61,236 bases of DNA, from NCBI GenBank assembly GCA_905478995.1, contig CAJQKT010000008.1, forward strand, positions 1 through 61,236. The letters run 5' to 3'. The translations under genes were made by a program, and so were the position numbers. Source of the DNA: an uncultured Pseudomonadales bacterium (GTDB taxonomy: Bacteria > Pseudomonadota > Gammaproteobacteria > Pseudomonadales > UBA7434). Under the pieces are notes generated by a model. The model saw only the letters and a list, made by a program, of their open reading frames with translations. It ran no database searches and was not told the DNA's origin. This document shows, piece by piece, positions 52,111-61,236 of the stretch (within the stretch, counting starts at the first letter, position 1; each line of letters opens with the position of its first letter).

Positions 52111-52959
52111 TTATATCTTTTCAATCCCTAAGTTTTTGCAAATCGCCTCAACTGGACCAGACTGATTCATAGTGTAAAAATGCAGACCTGGAGCACCTAA
52201 AACAATAAGCTTTTCGCATAACTCCGTCACGAATTCACTACAAAACTCTTTACAGCCTTGCGCATCATCCTTTAACGCTTCAATACGGTAATCAAGCCAA
52301 CGCGGAATATCCGCTCCACAGTTCGCCGAGAAACGCTTGAGGTTACTGAAATTGGTAATCGGCATAACACCGGGATAAATAGGGTGATCAATACCTGCCT
52401 TTGCACAGCATTCCATAAACTGTTCGTAGGCATCGGCGTTATAAAAATATTGTGTGATGGCGCTGTTGGCACCAGCCGAAAATTTATTTTTCAAAAAACC
52501 AACATCACTATCGTAAGATTCTGCTTCAGGATGAATCTCAGGATAAGCGGCCACAGCAATATGAAAAGTATCGCCGTAATGCTGGCGAATAAACTCTACT
52601 AACTCGTTAGCATGAACCAAACGCGAACCATCGCCATAGCCCGATGGTAAGTCGCCGCGCAATGCAACAATACGCCTCACACCAGACTCAGCATACTGAT
52701 CAATAAGCTGCTTAATGCTAGCTTCGCTGTCACCACCAAATGACAAATGCGGTGCAATATCACAGCCTGCATGCAAGCCGTCCAACACGACGGTTTTAGT
52801 ATTGTCCCGAGTTGATCCACCGGCACCATAAGTAACCGAAAAAAAATCGGGGCCAAGCTGTTGTAGACGATCTCGCGTGGACTGAAGATTTTTAGCACCG
52901 ACATCAGTTTTGGGCGGGAAAAACTCAAAACTGAGTCGATGTTGTTTGGTTAAAGCCAT
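52111..52959 (-). CDS. metF: 5,10-Methylenetetrahydrofolate reductase
   Basis: MetF makes 5-methyltetrahydrofolate, the methyl donor for methionine synthesis, with FAD. The 282-residue TIM-barrel shows FEFFPPKT with the catalytic glutamate, SVTYGAGGSTRD, ALRGDLPSGYGDG, the substrate-facing FSAGANSAITQYFYNAD, and the C-terminal PGLHFYTMNQS. It lies 38 bases after ahcY and completes the local SAM-cycle cluster. Confidence 0.97.
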   Translation of the reverse strand: MALTKQHRLSFEFFPPKTDVGAKNLQSTRDRLQQLGPDFFSVTYGAGGSTRDNTKTVVLDGLHAGCDIAPHLSFGGDSEASIKQLIDQYAESGVRRIVALRGDLPSGYGDGSRLVHANELVEFIRQHYGDTFHIAVAAYPEIHPEAESYDSDVGFLKNKFSAGANSAITQYFYNADAYEQFMECCAKAGIDHPIYPGVMPITNFSNLKRFSANCGADIPRWLDYRIEALKDDAQGCKEFCSEFVTELCEKLIVLGAPGLHFYTMNQSGPVEAICKNLGIEKI

Positions 52960-52997
52960 AAAAATATCTCGTTAAAGCGAAGTAAAAATACTAATCA

Positions 52998-54377
52998 TTA
53001 ATATTTGTACTGCTCTACTTTGAACGGACCTTCAACCTTAACGTTGATATACTTAGCCTGTTCATCGGTGAGGCGCGTGATAACACCACCAAAACCACGC
53101 ACCATATGCTCAGCAACCTCTTCGTCAAGTTTTTTAGGTAGTACTTCAAGCGTGATTGATCGATTTTCTTGATCGGCAGATTTTTGCCCGAACAAATAAA
53201 TCTGTGCCAAAACCTGGTTGGCAAACGAACCATCCATAATGCGCGACGGATGACCTGTTGCATTACCTAAGTTCACTAGACGGCCCTCAGAAAGCAAAAT
53301 TAAATAATCAAGGGGATCGCCACCGCGGTGTATTTTATGAACCTGAGGCTTAACTTCTTCCCATCTCCAGTTTTCACGCATGTAAGCAGTATCAATTTCA
53401 TTATCAAAGTGGCCAATATTACAAACTACCGCGCCATTTTTTAGGCTTTGTAAAACTGCCGAATCACAAACGTTATAGTTGCCCGTAGACGTCACCACCA
53501 AGTCAGTATTTTGTAACAGTGCTGTGTTGGCGTCCTTTGCGTCGCCTGTATTAATACCGTCGTTGTAAGGTGAAACTACTTCGAAGCCGTCCATGCACGC
53601 CTGCATCGCACAAATCGGGTCAATTTCAGAAATTCGGACAATCATGCCCTCTTGTCTGAGCGATTGCGCAGAACCTTTACCGACATCACCGTAGCCAATC
53701 ACTAATGCTTTTTTACCTGATAGCAAATGGTCGGTGCCACGCTTGATCGCGTCATTGAGCGAGTGACGACAGCCATATTTGTTATCGTTTTTAGCTTTAG
53801 TCACCGAATCGTTGACATTGATTGCCGGTACTTTTAACTCACCGCTCTCAAGCATTTCTTGTAAACGATGAACGCCAGTAGTGGTTTCTTCAGTGATGCC
53901 ATGAATTTTATCCAGCATGGCAGGATATTTATCATGTAATATTTGAGTCAGGTCGCCGCCGTCATCCAGTACCATATTAGCCGCCCAAGGCTGGCCATTT
54001 TTTAGAATAGTTTGCTCAATACACCATTCATACTCTTCTTCAGTTTCACCTTTCCATGCATAAACGGCCACGCCCGTTGCAGCGATAGCCGCGGCAGCGT
54101 GATCTTGCGTTGAAAATATATTGCATGATGACCAGCGCACTTCTGCGCCTAAGGCGTTTAGCGTTTCAATTAACACACCTGTTTGAATAGTCATGTGGAT
54201 ACAGCCTAAAATTTTTGCTCCCTTTAGAGGCTGCTCATCTGCATATTTAACTCGCAAAGCCATAAGAGCTGGCATTTCGGTTTCTGCAATATCAAGCTCC
54301 TTTCGGCCCCACTCGGCAAGACTGAAATCGGCAACTTTATAATCTGGCGTTGAATTAATAGACTGTACTTGGCTCAT
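52998..54377 (-). CDS. ahcY: S-adenosylhomocysteine hydrolase
   Basis: AhcY splits S-adenosylhomocysteine to homocysteine and adenosine, relieving inhibition of methyltransferases. The 459 residues show [39 protein letters not shown]-like [19 protein letters not shown] with the NAD-side lysine, the NAD fold [23 protein letters not shown] and the C-terminal [11 protein letters not shown]. The C-terminus ends in KYKY-type VEQYKY. It is 69 bases downstream of metK on the same strand. I see no SAH riboswitch before it. Confidence 0.98.
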   Translation of the reverse strand: MSQVQSINSTPDYKVADFSLAEWGRKELDIAETEMPALMALRVKYADEQPLKGAKILGCIHMTIQTGVLIETLNALGAEVRWSSCNIFSTQDHAAAAIAATGVAVYAWKGETEEEYEWCIEQTILKNGQPWAANMVLDDGGDLTQILHDKYPAMLDKIHGITEETTTGVHRLQEMLESGELKVPAINVNDSVTKAKNDNKYGCRHSLNDAIKRGTDHLLSGKKALVIGYGDVGKGSAQSLRQEGMIVRISEIDPICAMQACMDGFEVVSPYNDGINTGDAKDANTALLQNTDLVVTSTGNYNVCDSAVLQSLKNGAVVCNIGHFDNEIDTAYMRENWRWEEVKPQVHKIHRGGDPLDYLILLSEGRLVNLGNATGHPSRIMDGSFANQVLAQIYLFGQKSADQENRSITLEVLPKKLDEEVAEHMVRGFGGVITRLTDEQAKYINVKVEGPFKVEQYKY

Positions 54378-54446
54378 AATTTTTTCCTACTGTTAGATAA
54401 ATTCTACTGTCACTGAAGTTTTCTACTAAATTAATTTAACGTTCCC

Positions 54447-55658
54447 CTAACCCACTATCGCAAGTAATGCATCGACCTTGTCGGTTTTTTCCCACGTAAA
54501 TGCGGTGAACGTGTCTGATTTATTATTTCCATTTTCTTCCCATGTATATGTATGTTCAAACGGCTGACGACCAAAATGCCCATAAGCCGCCGTGAGTTGA
54601 TACATAGGGTGCTGCAAATCCAAAGTGCTAGTGATTGCATAAGGGCGCAAATCGAATGTTTTTCGAATGGCTGCAATTAAAACGTCGTCGCCCACTTTGC
54701 CTGTTCCAAAAGTATTAACAGATATTGACGTTGGCTCAGCGACGCCAATTGCATAAGACACCTGAATTTCACAACGATCAGCAAGCCCTGCCGCCACAAC
54801 ATTTTTAGCCACATAACGGCCTGCATAAGCCGCCGAGCGATCAACCTTAGAGGGGTCTTTACCCGAAAACGCACCGCCGCCATGACGAGCCATACCACCA
54901 TAAGTGTCAACAATAATTTTTCGCCCAGTTAAGCCACAGTCACCCACTGGCCCGCCAATCACAAAGTTACCGGTCGGATTAATATGATACTGGGTGTCCG
55001 CATGCAGCCATTCAGCCGGCAAAACTGGCAAAATCACGTGCTCTTTAACGGCTGCCTGTAAGTCATGCAAATCAATCTCAGGATCATGCTGCGTAGACAA
55101 CACTACTGCATCAATAGCTACCGGCACACCATTTTCATAACGCAAGGTGACCTGGCTTTTAGCATCCGGGCGCAGCCATGGCAATACACCTTGTTTGCGT
55201 AACTCAGCCTGCTTTTCAACTAACCTATGCGAATAGTGGATCGGCGCAGGCATCAACATATCGGTCTCGTTAGTTGCATAACCAAACATCAAGCCTTGGT
55301 CACCGGCGCCTTGATCTTCTGGCTTTGCTCGATCGACCCCCTGATTGATGTCAGGTGATTGCTTACCTATAGCGTTAAGCACAGCGCAACTAGCGCCATC
55401 AAAGCCGACCTTTGAACTGTTATAGCCAATGCCTGTAATAACATTGCGAATGATATCCTCAAGGTCGACGTAGCAGGTGGTAGTCAGTTCACCGGCGACA
55501 ATCGCCATGCCGGTTTTAACCAATGTTTCAACGGCAACACGTGCATCAACATCGCGGGCAATAATGGCGTCAAGGACTGCATCAGATATTTGATCGGCTA
55601 ATTTGTCGGGGTGCCCCTCTGAAACAGACTCCGATGTAAAGACATTATATTCGCTCAT
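54447..55658 (-). CDS. metK: S-adenosylmethionine synthetase
   Basis: MetK makes S-adenosylmethionine from methionine and ATP. The 403 residues include [20 protein letters not shown], the methionine-loop region [22 protein letters not shown], the P-loop-like [18 protein letters not shown] and the C-terminal [20 protein letters not shown] lies before the ATG. The leader contains a 26-base tandem duplication, and the gene is downstream of the SahR-like regulator. Confidence 0.98.
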   Translation of the reverse strand: MSEYNVFTSESVSEGHPDKLADQISDAVLDAIIARDVDARVAVETLVKTGMAIVAGELTTTCYVDLEDIIRNVITGIGYNSSKVGFDGASCAVLNAIGKQSPDINQGVDRAKPEDQGAGDQGLMFGYATNETDMLMPAPIHYSHRLVEKQAELRKQGVLPWLRPDAKSQVTLRYENGVPVAIDAVVLSTQHDPEIDLHDLQAAVKEHVILPVLPAEWLHADTQYHINPTGNFVIGGPVGDCGLTGRKIIVDTYGGMARHGGGAFSGKDPSKVDRSAAYAGRYVAKNVVAAGLADRCEIQVSYAIGVAEPTSISVNTFGTGKVGDDVLIAAIRKTFDLRPYAITSTLDLQHPMYQLTAAYGHFGRQPFEHTYTWEENGNNKSDTFTAFTWEKTDKVDALLAIVG

Positions 55659-55727
55659 AAAAAATTCCTACCCACTCCATTGTGATCAAAAATATCAAAA
55701 AATTATTGAGGCTTCCTAGCTCAAGCC

Positions 55728-55779
55728 AGGGCTTTAACTAGCAACTCATTATTAGGGCTTTAACTAGCAACTCATTATT
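55728..55779. repeat. Perfect 26-base tandem duplication in the metK leader
   Basis: Two identical copies abut at 55728-55753 and 55754-55779. Read on the minus strand each contains ATGAGTTGCTAG, a three-codon Met-Ser-Cys frame, and a TAATAATG. The copies sit about 70-120 bases before the metK start. A small GC hairpin (GGCTT/AAGCC, about 55710-55727) followed by TCAATAATTTTTT lies between them and metK. Confidence 0.9.
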
Positions 55780-55805
55780 AAGGTATGTATTGACTATAAA
55801 TCTCA

Positions 55806-56852
55806 TCAATTCTTTATATAGGCATGGATTTGTATGCGAAATCCATTACGCAGAGCCGTATAACTGCCCGCAACTCGTGTCAGCCCGGCCATCTCGGCCC
55901 ATTGGGCCAGCTGCACTTCCTGAAAACCTAACCAAACATCTCCCGCGGCTTCTCTAACCCAGCTCTGATCGTGTTGACATAATTCTGAAACAATAAATAT
56001 TCCTGCCACAGCCAGCAGCTCCGCTGCCTCTTGAAAAATTAGCTGCGGCTTTACATTGTGATGTAACACCATGTTGGCAACAATGCAGTTCGCTTTGCGA
56101 GCTGAAACAGCCCCACCGGTATTGAGCTGCCGAGTAAGATCAAGTAAGTCTGTGGTGGTGCCATGAATAAAACCGATATTGCCCAAATTTTTGCGCGTTG
56201 CTGTACGACGACAACGCTCAAGCATAGACTCAGCGTTGTCCAATGCAATAACGTGCTCAAAACGCTGCGCAAGATCGGCCAAGTACGTGCCTTCACCGGG
56301 CCCAATCTCAATGGCCTGTTTATACGAGAGTGGTTGTTGAGGCACCTGTAATAAAGTATCAATTAATTCATTGAGCGCATCACGATACTCATCGATGGGC
56401 GCAATCAAGTCCTGCTGAGCCTTAAACTGCTCACTGTGCTCGGCAAAAAACTTTAAAGAGCATTCACTGCGATGCTGCTGCGCCCGGTCTACGGCATGCT
56501 GCATAACTGAATCGAGCGGCTGAGCGTCGATGCTCGCGAACAACTGACTCACTAGTGCCTCGTTATTGCTTACTGCTGGCAGCGCTCGCCGATAAAAAAT
56601 GGCGTTACCTTCGCGCCGAGTAGTCACCAAGCCCGCTAGGGCCAACACCTTTAAGTGGTGGCTCATCGCCGATTGTTTGATTGCAAAAAGGTTACAAAGC
56701 TCCAGCACACCGTAAGAATCGTGTTGCAGCACTTGTAAAATGTTCAAGCGCAGACCATCGGCACTAGCCTTGAGCAAAGCCTCAACGCCAGCCATTCCTA
56801 CCCGATCCATTCCGCTTACGGGCGCTTTTTTAATTGCTGATGAGGCCATCAT
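55806..56852 (-). CDS. ArsR-family regulator fused to a SAM-dependent methyltransferase domain (SahR-like)
   Basis: This 348-residue protein has a winged-helix ArsR domain near residues 25-95 (LELCNLFAIKQSAMSHHLKVL and TRREGNAIFYRR) and then a class I methyltransferase fold with motif I AIEIGPGEGTYLADLA near residue 180, VIALDNAESML and VANMVLHH. This matches the SahR group described for proteobacteria, which senses S-adenosylhomocysteine and represses SAM-cycle genes. It sits just upstream of metK-ahcY-metF on the same strand. Two ATGs in a row open the frame. Whether the methyltransferase part is catalytic or only a ligand sensor is unknown. Confidence 0.85.
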   Translation of the reverse strand: MMASSAIKKAPVSGMDRVGMAGVEALLKASADGLRLNILQVLQHDSYGVLELCNLFAIKQSAMSHHLKVLALAGLVTTRREGNAIFYRRALPAVSNNEALVSQLFASIDAQPLDSVMQHAVDRAQQHRSECSLKFFAEHSEQFKAQQDLIAPIDEYRDALNELIDTLLQVPQQPLSYKQAIEIGPGEGTYLADLAQRFEHVIALDNAESMLERCRRTATRKNLGNIGFIHGTTTDLLDLTRQLNTGGAVSARKANCIVANMVLHHNVKPQLIFQEAAELLAVAGIFIVSELCQHDQSWVREAAGDVWLGFQEVQLAQWAEMAGLTRVAGSYTALRNGFRIQIHAYIKN

Positions 56853-57250
56853 AGAGACCCGAATACTCGGCTAACCCTTTAATAATTGTTTACGATAATC
56901 AAGACGCACAACGCTTGACGGGCATAAAAACCAACTTATGTTGATATAGAGTAGCGAAGTGTAAACGCTTCGCTACTCTATATCAATAGTAATCAATATA
57001 AATATAAAATCGTGCAATAACAATAGCCTGAAATGAAATAAGTAAGCTGGCAGGGGCTGTTTTTAGAGGCGGAGGGCCAAAACATCTTGCAATGGCAGCA
57101 AAATCGAGGGGATTTGAAACGACCGAATTAACAAAAAGAGAGGGGCAAGAAAAAAGTCTATATTTATTAAATAGTTATGGTCGATCAAGCCGATATTTCA
57201 AGGGCTTGCTCAATAGCTGAAAGAGCATGGCACCCTGCTCAGGTATAAAG
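56853..57250. other. Intergenic region upstream of the SahR-like gene
   Basis: This 398-base gap lies between the CheW-like stop and the SahR-like start. It has no convincing reading frame. It holds a long perfect palindrome (listed at 56941-56986) and should contain the regulator's promoter. I see no strong terminator after the CheW-like gene. Confidence 0.5.
56941..56986. promoter_or_regulatory. Perfect inverted repeat with 19-bp arms, candidate operator
   Basis: TTGATATAGAGTAGCGAAG (56941-56959) and its exact complement (56968-56986) flank an eight-base spacer, TGTAAACG. It ends about 88 bases upstream of the SahR-like start. A/T-rich outer halves (TTGATATAGAG/CTCTATATCAA) resemble ArsR-type operator halves. 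No T-tract follows on either strand, so a terminator is unlikely. I infer an autoregulatory operator. Confidence 0.6.
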
Positions 57251-57730
57251 CTAGCGATGTAAAATAAACGTTTGCAAGTGCTGCTCGACCCAGTTGACAT
57301 TAGGAATGCCGGCCGTTTTTTGATCAAGCATCACCGACATCACTTCAGCTCGGCCGCGAGGCCGCCCTTCGTAGGGCTTAATTTGATCGTCGGTGATGTC
57401 CAGGATCGTGGGCCGACCACTCACGACCACTGCGTACTGGGGTAAATGCCCATGCCCCAAGGTGCTCTCAACAATTGCAACGTGCTGCACTAAGGCCGCG
57501 GGCACGGCCATTGAGCCATTGAGAGCCTCGAAGCTAATCAGTGGCACCGCTTGGCCTCGCCACTGTATGTAGCCTACAAACCACTCTGGCGATTCAACCT
57601 TAACCTCGATATCACTGGGTTCAAAAATTTCAGCGATCATCACATCAGGCAGCAGCAGGTGATCGGTCTGCAACGGCAATAACATCACAGTGAGGTTAAA
57701 CAAAGAATGATCTTGCTGGAGTGCTTCCAT
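57251..57730 (-). CDS. CheW-like coupling protein (ChpC-like)
   Basis: This 159-residue single CheW domain protein (LPLQTDHLLLPDVMIAEIFEP, WFVGYIQWRGQAVPLISFEAL) would couple a receptor to the ChpA kinase. In Pseudomonas ChpC follows chpA and chpB; here it follows the ChpA-like gene directly, 73 bases away. ChpC is the likely orthologue but PilI-like proteins are similar. The glycine-rich CheW core is partly degenerate. Confidence 0.8.
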   Translation of the reverse strand: MEALQQDHSLFNLTVMLLPLQTDHLLLPDVMIAEIFEPSDIEVKVESPEWFVGYIQWRGQAVPLISFEALNGSMAVPAALVQHVAIVESTLGHGHLPQYAVVVSGRPTILDITDDQIKPYEGRPRGRAEVMSVMLDQKTAGIPNVNWVEQHLQTFILHR

Positions 57731-57803
57731 TAAATAAGAACCTTTACCTTTAAGAATGTTCGTTTTGCCGATTTAAAAAGACGCGCGGCCATAATAAAAA
57801 ACA

Positions 57804-60800
57804 TCAACAACTAACGGCCGTAGAGCCAGCTTTGTCGGGAAGAAACTCGCTGATAGTACTAATTAAATGGCTATCTTGGTATGGCTTGCCTAAAAAGCCA
57901 TTTGCGCCTAGCCCAATGGCCCGCTCGCGATGCTTGTCGCCGGTGCGTGATGAAATCATAACAATGGGCATCGATGCCAAACGCTCTTCGTGCCTTACCC
58001 GAGTGACTACCTCGAAGCCATCGAGTCGCGGCATCTCAATGTCGAGCAGCATAATATCGGGCGTTATCCCTTCCAATTTCTCGATTGCATCCAGCCCATC
58101 TTTTGCGGTGATGACCTCAAAGCCCTGCCGCTCAAGTAAGCGGGTAGTCACTTTACGTACCGTAACCGAATCATCGACGACCATAACCAAAGTGCAATCA
58201 CGCTCTGCAGGCTGCGCAATTAAGCTGCTAACACCATCAATGGACCACTTCGCAGCATTACGCGCCAATGCGGCCAAATCGGCAATCATGACGACGCTAC
58301 CATCGCCCAGCACAGTCGCGCCCGAAATACCCTCGATGTTGGATAGTTGCGGACCTAAACTCTTTACGACAATTTCGCGACTTCCTAAGAGCCGGTCAAC
58401 CTGAAACGCAACCAGCTTATCGCCCGAGCGCACGAGTAAAACGGGCAATGCACCCACCATATCAGCGCTGTACTGGGGCTCACTGCCATTGACCAATGAA
58501 CCTAGGTAGCGAAAATCGTAACGCTGACCTGCATACATAAAATCAATAGCGGAGTCGCCATAGTACTCTTCTAACTCGTACGGACTCACTCGCACGATGC
58601 CCTCAATCGAATCTAACGGCACCGCAAGCGTTTCGCCACCAGCACCGACTAACAGGGCACGATTCATCGATACTGTGAACGGCAACCTAAAGATGAACGT
58701 CGTGCCTTTGCCTTGCTCAGACAGCAGCTCTAGCGTACCGCCAAGATCATGAATTTCTTTTTGCACAACATCCATGCCGACTCCGCGACCAGAAATCTGT
58801 GTAATTTTAGCTGCAGTGCTAAAGCCTGCCGACATAATAAACTGCTTAATTTCATCATCCGAAAGCTCATCGCCTTTTTTTATTAAGCTTAAAGCCAAAG
58901 CTTTTTTCTTAACGGCATCAACATCAATGCCTTTCCCGTCATCACTTAATCTAATAACAACATCGCCACCCTCGCGATTAATATCGAGATGGATAGAGCC
59001 GCTCTCAGGCTTGCCCGATTTTTTTCGATCCGCTGTAGTTTCAATGCCGTGATCGATGGCATTGCGTATCACATGTTCAAGGGGAACGGCCATGCGCTCA
59101 ATGACCGATCGGTCTAGCTCTCCTTCGGCGCTACCAATAGTAAAGCTCACTGGCTTATCAAGCTCGCCACTCACCTGCCGTATAGTTCTTCGTAAGCGCG
59201 GCACAATGGCCCGAGACAACGGCACGGTACGTGTGCGCATCAAGCCCTCTTGCATCTCGGTATTAACGCGCGCCTGCTGAAGCAATAATGTTTCAATGTC
59301 TCGAGTTTTATCTTTCAGTGTTATCTTCAGATCTTTCAGATCAGAAGCCGACTCCACTAATGATTTGGAAATCTGCTGGAACTGAGAATAACGGTCCATT
59401 TCTAACGGATCAAATTCATCGAGGCCTTCAATTTCGACTTGCTCCTGACGAAAACTAATTTGCGCTTCGGTCTCTATTTCTAACCTTCTTAACTGTTCTT
59501 TTAGCCTCTCAACGGTCGCATCAATTTCATCAATAGAACGCGTAAATTCATTCGTTTTTTCCTCCATGAGTGACCGAGAAATACTGGTTTCGCCTGCTAA
59601 GTTAACTAACTTTTCAAGCAATTGAGCATCGACTTTAACGGTCTCTGAGACGCGCTTCTCTTCTTCAGGCCCAGACTCGGCATTCCTATGGCCCACCAAT
59701 TGAATTTTTTCACGCCGGGTTACATTAGCAAAATGCGTAATCAAATCAGCAAGAAAATGGCTGACCTTTTTGAAAAAGTTGGCGTCGATTTTTATACGTT
59801 GATTACTGGCCGATTCTAAAAGCGATTCAAACTCATGACAAATATCGCCCACATCCTCTAGACCCGCCATACGCGCACCACCTTTGATAGTGTGCAATGG
59901 TCGCAATAGACTCTCAAGATAGGATAATTCATTTTGGTCATTAAGCCATTCGCCAACACTGGCCTCAAGCTCTTCAATAAGATCTTGTGACTCTTCAAGG
60001 AAAATAGCTACAATTTCATCATCCATGAACTCAATATTTGATTTACTTGCAGTATCCTCAGCCTGCTTACTCGATGCAGCAATACGCTGTGCCAAAGCCT
60101 CATCGGATTTGACTAAACCCAGCAGCTCGTCTGTTGTAGCTACTGCCACCACCGCTTGCCCTGCCGCGAGACAGTCCAGCATATCTTCAAGATCTAAATG
60201 CGCTTGCATTAAAGTGCTATAAAAATGGTAGTGCAGCCCAACAACAGCACTGCATTGATACGACACCAGCATCGCCTCAACCAATTCTTTAATCGGTTGA
60301 ATAGCAGCGCCTGCATCCGCAATGGATTCAAGCCCAGCAATTAACGTATCAAATTGTGTCGGTACACTTGCCTGCGAGCGCCAAGCTCGCAAGAATTGGC
60401 GCCCATCAACAATTAAACCACTGAGCGCAAGTAGGCCGCTATGATCTTCAGCATCGATAGTGGTGTTTGATGCCGCGAGTGTTCTCTCAAGCTCAACATG
60501 ATAGTCCTCATCGAGTTGCTCGGTTAGCTCGATAGTATCTGGGGTGCCTGCTAGGAAATTCATAAGCCATTGAGAAGTGCGGATCAAAAGGCTGTGCTGA
60601 TTCGCATGGCTTGAGTTACTGCCGCCCATATGCGCAACCAATAAATTAGCTGACTCCATGATATTTGCAACTGGTTGAATTTCGGCAATTCGAGAGCCGC
60701 CCACCAAAGTATGAAATGCTCGCTTAACACGCTCGCTAGGCACGACATTCGCGTCTTCACTAAGGCTATCGGTATATTCAGTAATAACCGCTAACTGCAG

Positions 60801-61236
60801 AGCCGCTTCTTCAAAGAAAATATCGCGCAGGGTATAGTGGGAATCACGTGTGTTGCTATCGACCTCATTTGACGTCACTTCAACTACAGGAATAACGCCA
60901 GCCTCTTCTTTAATTGTTTCTTCATGAGCTTCTTGCTCTTGCACTTCTTGCTCATTGATTTGAGTGCTATCTTCATCGCTGGCTTTATCTGGATGAGTCG
61001 CGCGCTCGTCTTGCGCGATGGCGTCTTGCGTAATGACATCCTGACTAGTGGCTTCGAACCTATTCGTTTCAGGCATAGTCGTTTCAGGCATAGTCGTTTC
61101 ACGCATAGCCGTTTCAGGCATAGCCGTTTCAAGCATAGTCGCTTCAGTCATAGTCGCAGCAAGCTGCACAGCGCTTAATAACTGCATAGACTCGCCAATT
61201 ATTACTTGGGCATTCGAATCAGCAGTTAATAATTCA
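57804..61236 (-). CDS. chpA: ChpA-like hybrid histidine kinase/response regulator, N-terminus beyond the window
   Basis: This is a CheA-type kinase of the Pil-Chp twitching and surface-sensing pathway. About 1143 residues are visible, and the frame is still open at the right edge. Domains in order: a repetitive Met-Pro-Glu-Thr linker and acidic segment, an Hpt with His in RAFHTLVGGSRI (codon near 60711), a degenerate region, a second Hpt with PLHTIKGGARMAG (59892-59894), coiled coil, HATPase with HVIRNAIDHGIE and DDGKGID, CheW domain, and a receiver with Asp in IMLLDIEMPRLDG and KPYQ. Several more Hpt domains are expected upstream, as in Pseudomonas ChpA. No chpB methylesterase follows. Confidence 0.88.
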   Translation of the reverse strand, partial: ELLTADSNAQVIIGESMQLLSAVQLAATMTEATMLETAMPETAMRETTMPETTMPETNRFEATSQDVITQDAIAQDERATHPDKASDEDSTQINEQEVQEQEAHEETIKEEAGVIPVVEVTSNEVDSNTRDSHYTLRDIFFEEAALQLAVITEYTDSLSEDANVVPSERVKRAFHTLVGGSRIAEIQPVANIMESANLLVAHMGGSNSSHANQHSLLIRTSQWLMNFLAGTPDTIELTEQLDEDYHVELERTLAASNTTIDAEDHSGLLALSGLIVDGRQFLRAWRSQASVPTQFDTLIAGLESIADAGAAIQPIKELVEAMLVSYQCSAVVGLHYHFYSTLMQAHLDLEDMLDCLAAGQAVVAVATTDELLGLVKSDEALAQRIAASSKQAEDTASKSNIEFMDDEIVAIFLEESQDLIEELEASVGEWLNDQNELSYLESLLRPLHTIKGGARMAGLEDVGDICHEFESLLESASNQRIKIDANFFKKVSHFLADLITHFANVTRREKIQLVGHRNAESGPEEEKRVSETVKVDAQLLEKLVNLAGETSISRSLMEEKTNEFTRSIDEIDATVERLKEQLRRLEIETEAQISFRQEQVEIEGLDEFDPLEMDRYSQFQQISKSLVESASDLKDLKITLKDKTRDIETLLLQQARVNTEMQEGLMRTRTVPLSRAIVPRLRRTIRQVSGELDKPVSFTIGSAEGELDRSVIERMAVPLEHVIRNAIDHGIETTADRKKSGKPESGSIHLDINREGGDVVIRLSDDGKGIDVDAVKKKALALSLIKKGDELSDDEIKQFIMSAGFSTAAKITQISGRGVGMDVVQKEIHDLGGTLELLSEQGKGTTFIFRLPFTVSMNRALLVGAGGETLAVPLDSIEGIVRVSPYELEEYYGDSAIDFMYAGQRYDFRYLGSLVNGSEPQYSADMVGALPVLLVRSGDKLVAFQVDRLLGSREIVVKSLGPQLSNIEGISGATVLGDGSVVMIADLAALARNAAKWSIDGVSSLIAQPAERDCTLVMVVDDSVTVRKVTTRLLERQGFEVITAKDGLDAIEKLEGITPDIMLLDIEMPRLDGFEVVTRVRHEERLASMPIVMISSRTGDKHRERAIGLGANGFLGKPYQDSHLISTISEFLPDKAGSTAVSC
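61066..61155. repeat. Six copies of a 15-base in-frame repeat in chpA
   Basis: The unit GTTTCAGGCATAGTC is repeated six times end to end (61066-61155), the first two exact and the others with one to three changes. On the coding strand it gives a Met-(Pro/Arg/Leu)-Glu-Thr-(Ala/Thr) pentapeptide. Because the unit is a multiple of three, copy number can vary without breaking the protein. Confidence 0.95.

Noticed and set aside
54378-54446. A SAH riboswitch before ahcY
   Set aside because: The 69-base metK-ahcY gap shows no matching conserved core, and a protein regulator lies upstream instead.
57832-58404. A 190-codon frame antisense to the receiver and CheW part of chpA
   Set aside because: Typical long antisense shadow of a strongly coding gene; no start signal.

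Overview
The window is a dense stretch of gammaproteobacterial chromosome carrying housekeeping genes. I saw no tRNA, rRNA, insertion sequence, prophage or CRISPR array. Gene order matches the Pseudomonas/Cellvibrionales side of the class: hisZ-purA beside hflKC-hflX-hfq-miaA-mutL-amiC-tsaE-nnr; hemCDXY beside algR/algZ and argH; cyaA-lptM-lysA-dapF-DUF484-xerC-HAD; a sutA-like gene near glnK-amtB, ubiK and yifB; and a ChpA-type chemosensory kinase. Protein sequences resemble Pseudomonas and marine Cellvibrionales families. The genus cannot be fixed from sequence alone.

Layout. 1-9 kb (minus strand): a CPA2 cation/proton antiporter cut by the window edge, ppc, an intact type-I GAPDH translationally coupled to a GAPDH homologue without its catalytic cysteine, and pgm. 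9-11 kb (plus strand): a zinc alcohol dehydrogenase and an MtfA-type peptidase. 11-25 kb (minus strand): the purA-hisZ-hflC-hflK-hflX-hfq-miaA-mutL-amiC-tsaE-nnr block. 25-31 kb: queG facing the hemC-hemD-hemX-hemY operon. 31-33 kb: algR and algZ. 33-43 kb (plus strand): argH, cyaA, lptM, lysA, dapF, DUF484, xerC and a HAD phosphatase. 43-47 kb (minus strand): a SutA-like protein with a histone-H1-like N-terminus, then glnK-amtB-glnK. 47-49 kb (plus strand): ubiK and yifB. 49-57 kb (minus strand): an alpha/beta hydrolase, an MDR reductase, rsmE and the methionine/SAM cycle set metF-ahcY-metK with an ArsR-methyltransferase regulator (SahR-like). 57-61 kb (minus strand): a CheW-like protein and a large ChpA-like kinase that runs off the right edge.

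How genes fit together. The hem genes form one coupled operon with ATGA/GTGA overlaps. The metK/ahcY/metF genes make and recycle SAM and probably answer to the adjacent regulator, which has a perfect 19-bp-arm palindrome upstream. The two P-II genes flank the ammonium transporter. The first has a textbook -24/-12 (sigma-54) promoter and an NtrC-type dyad upstream, and a second NtrC-like dyad lies before the other. Points of most interest are the cysteine-less GAPDH, the H1-like/SutA chimera, the large palindrome upstream of the SahR-like gene, a nested-hairpin element upstream of the GAPDH pair, in-frame repeats in HemY and ChpA, and an apparent non-canonical start for ubiK.
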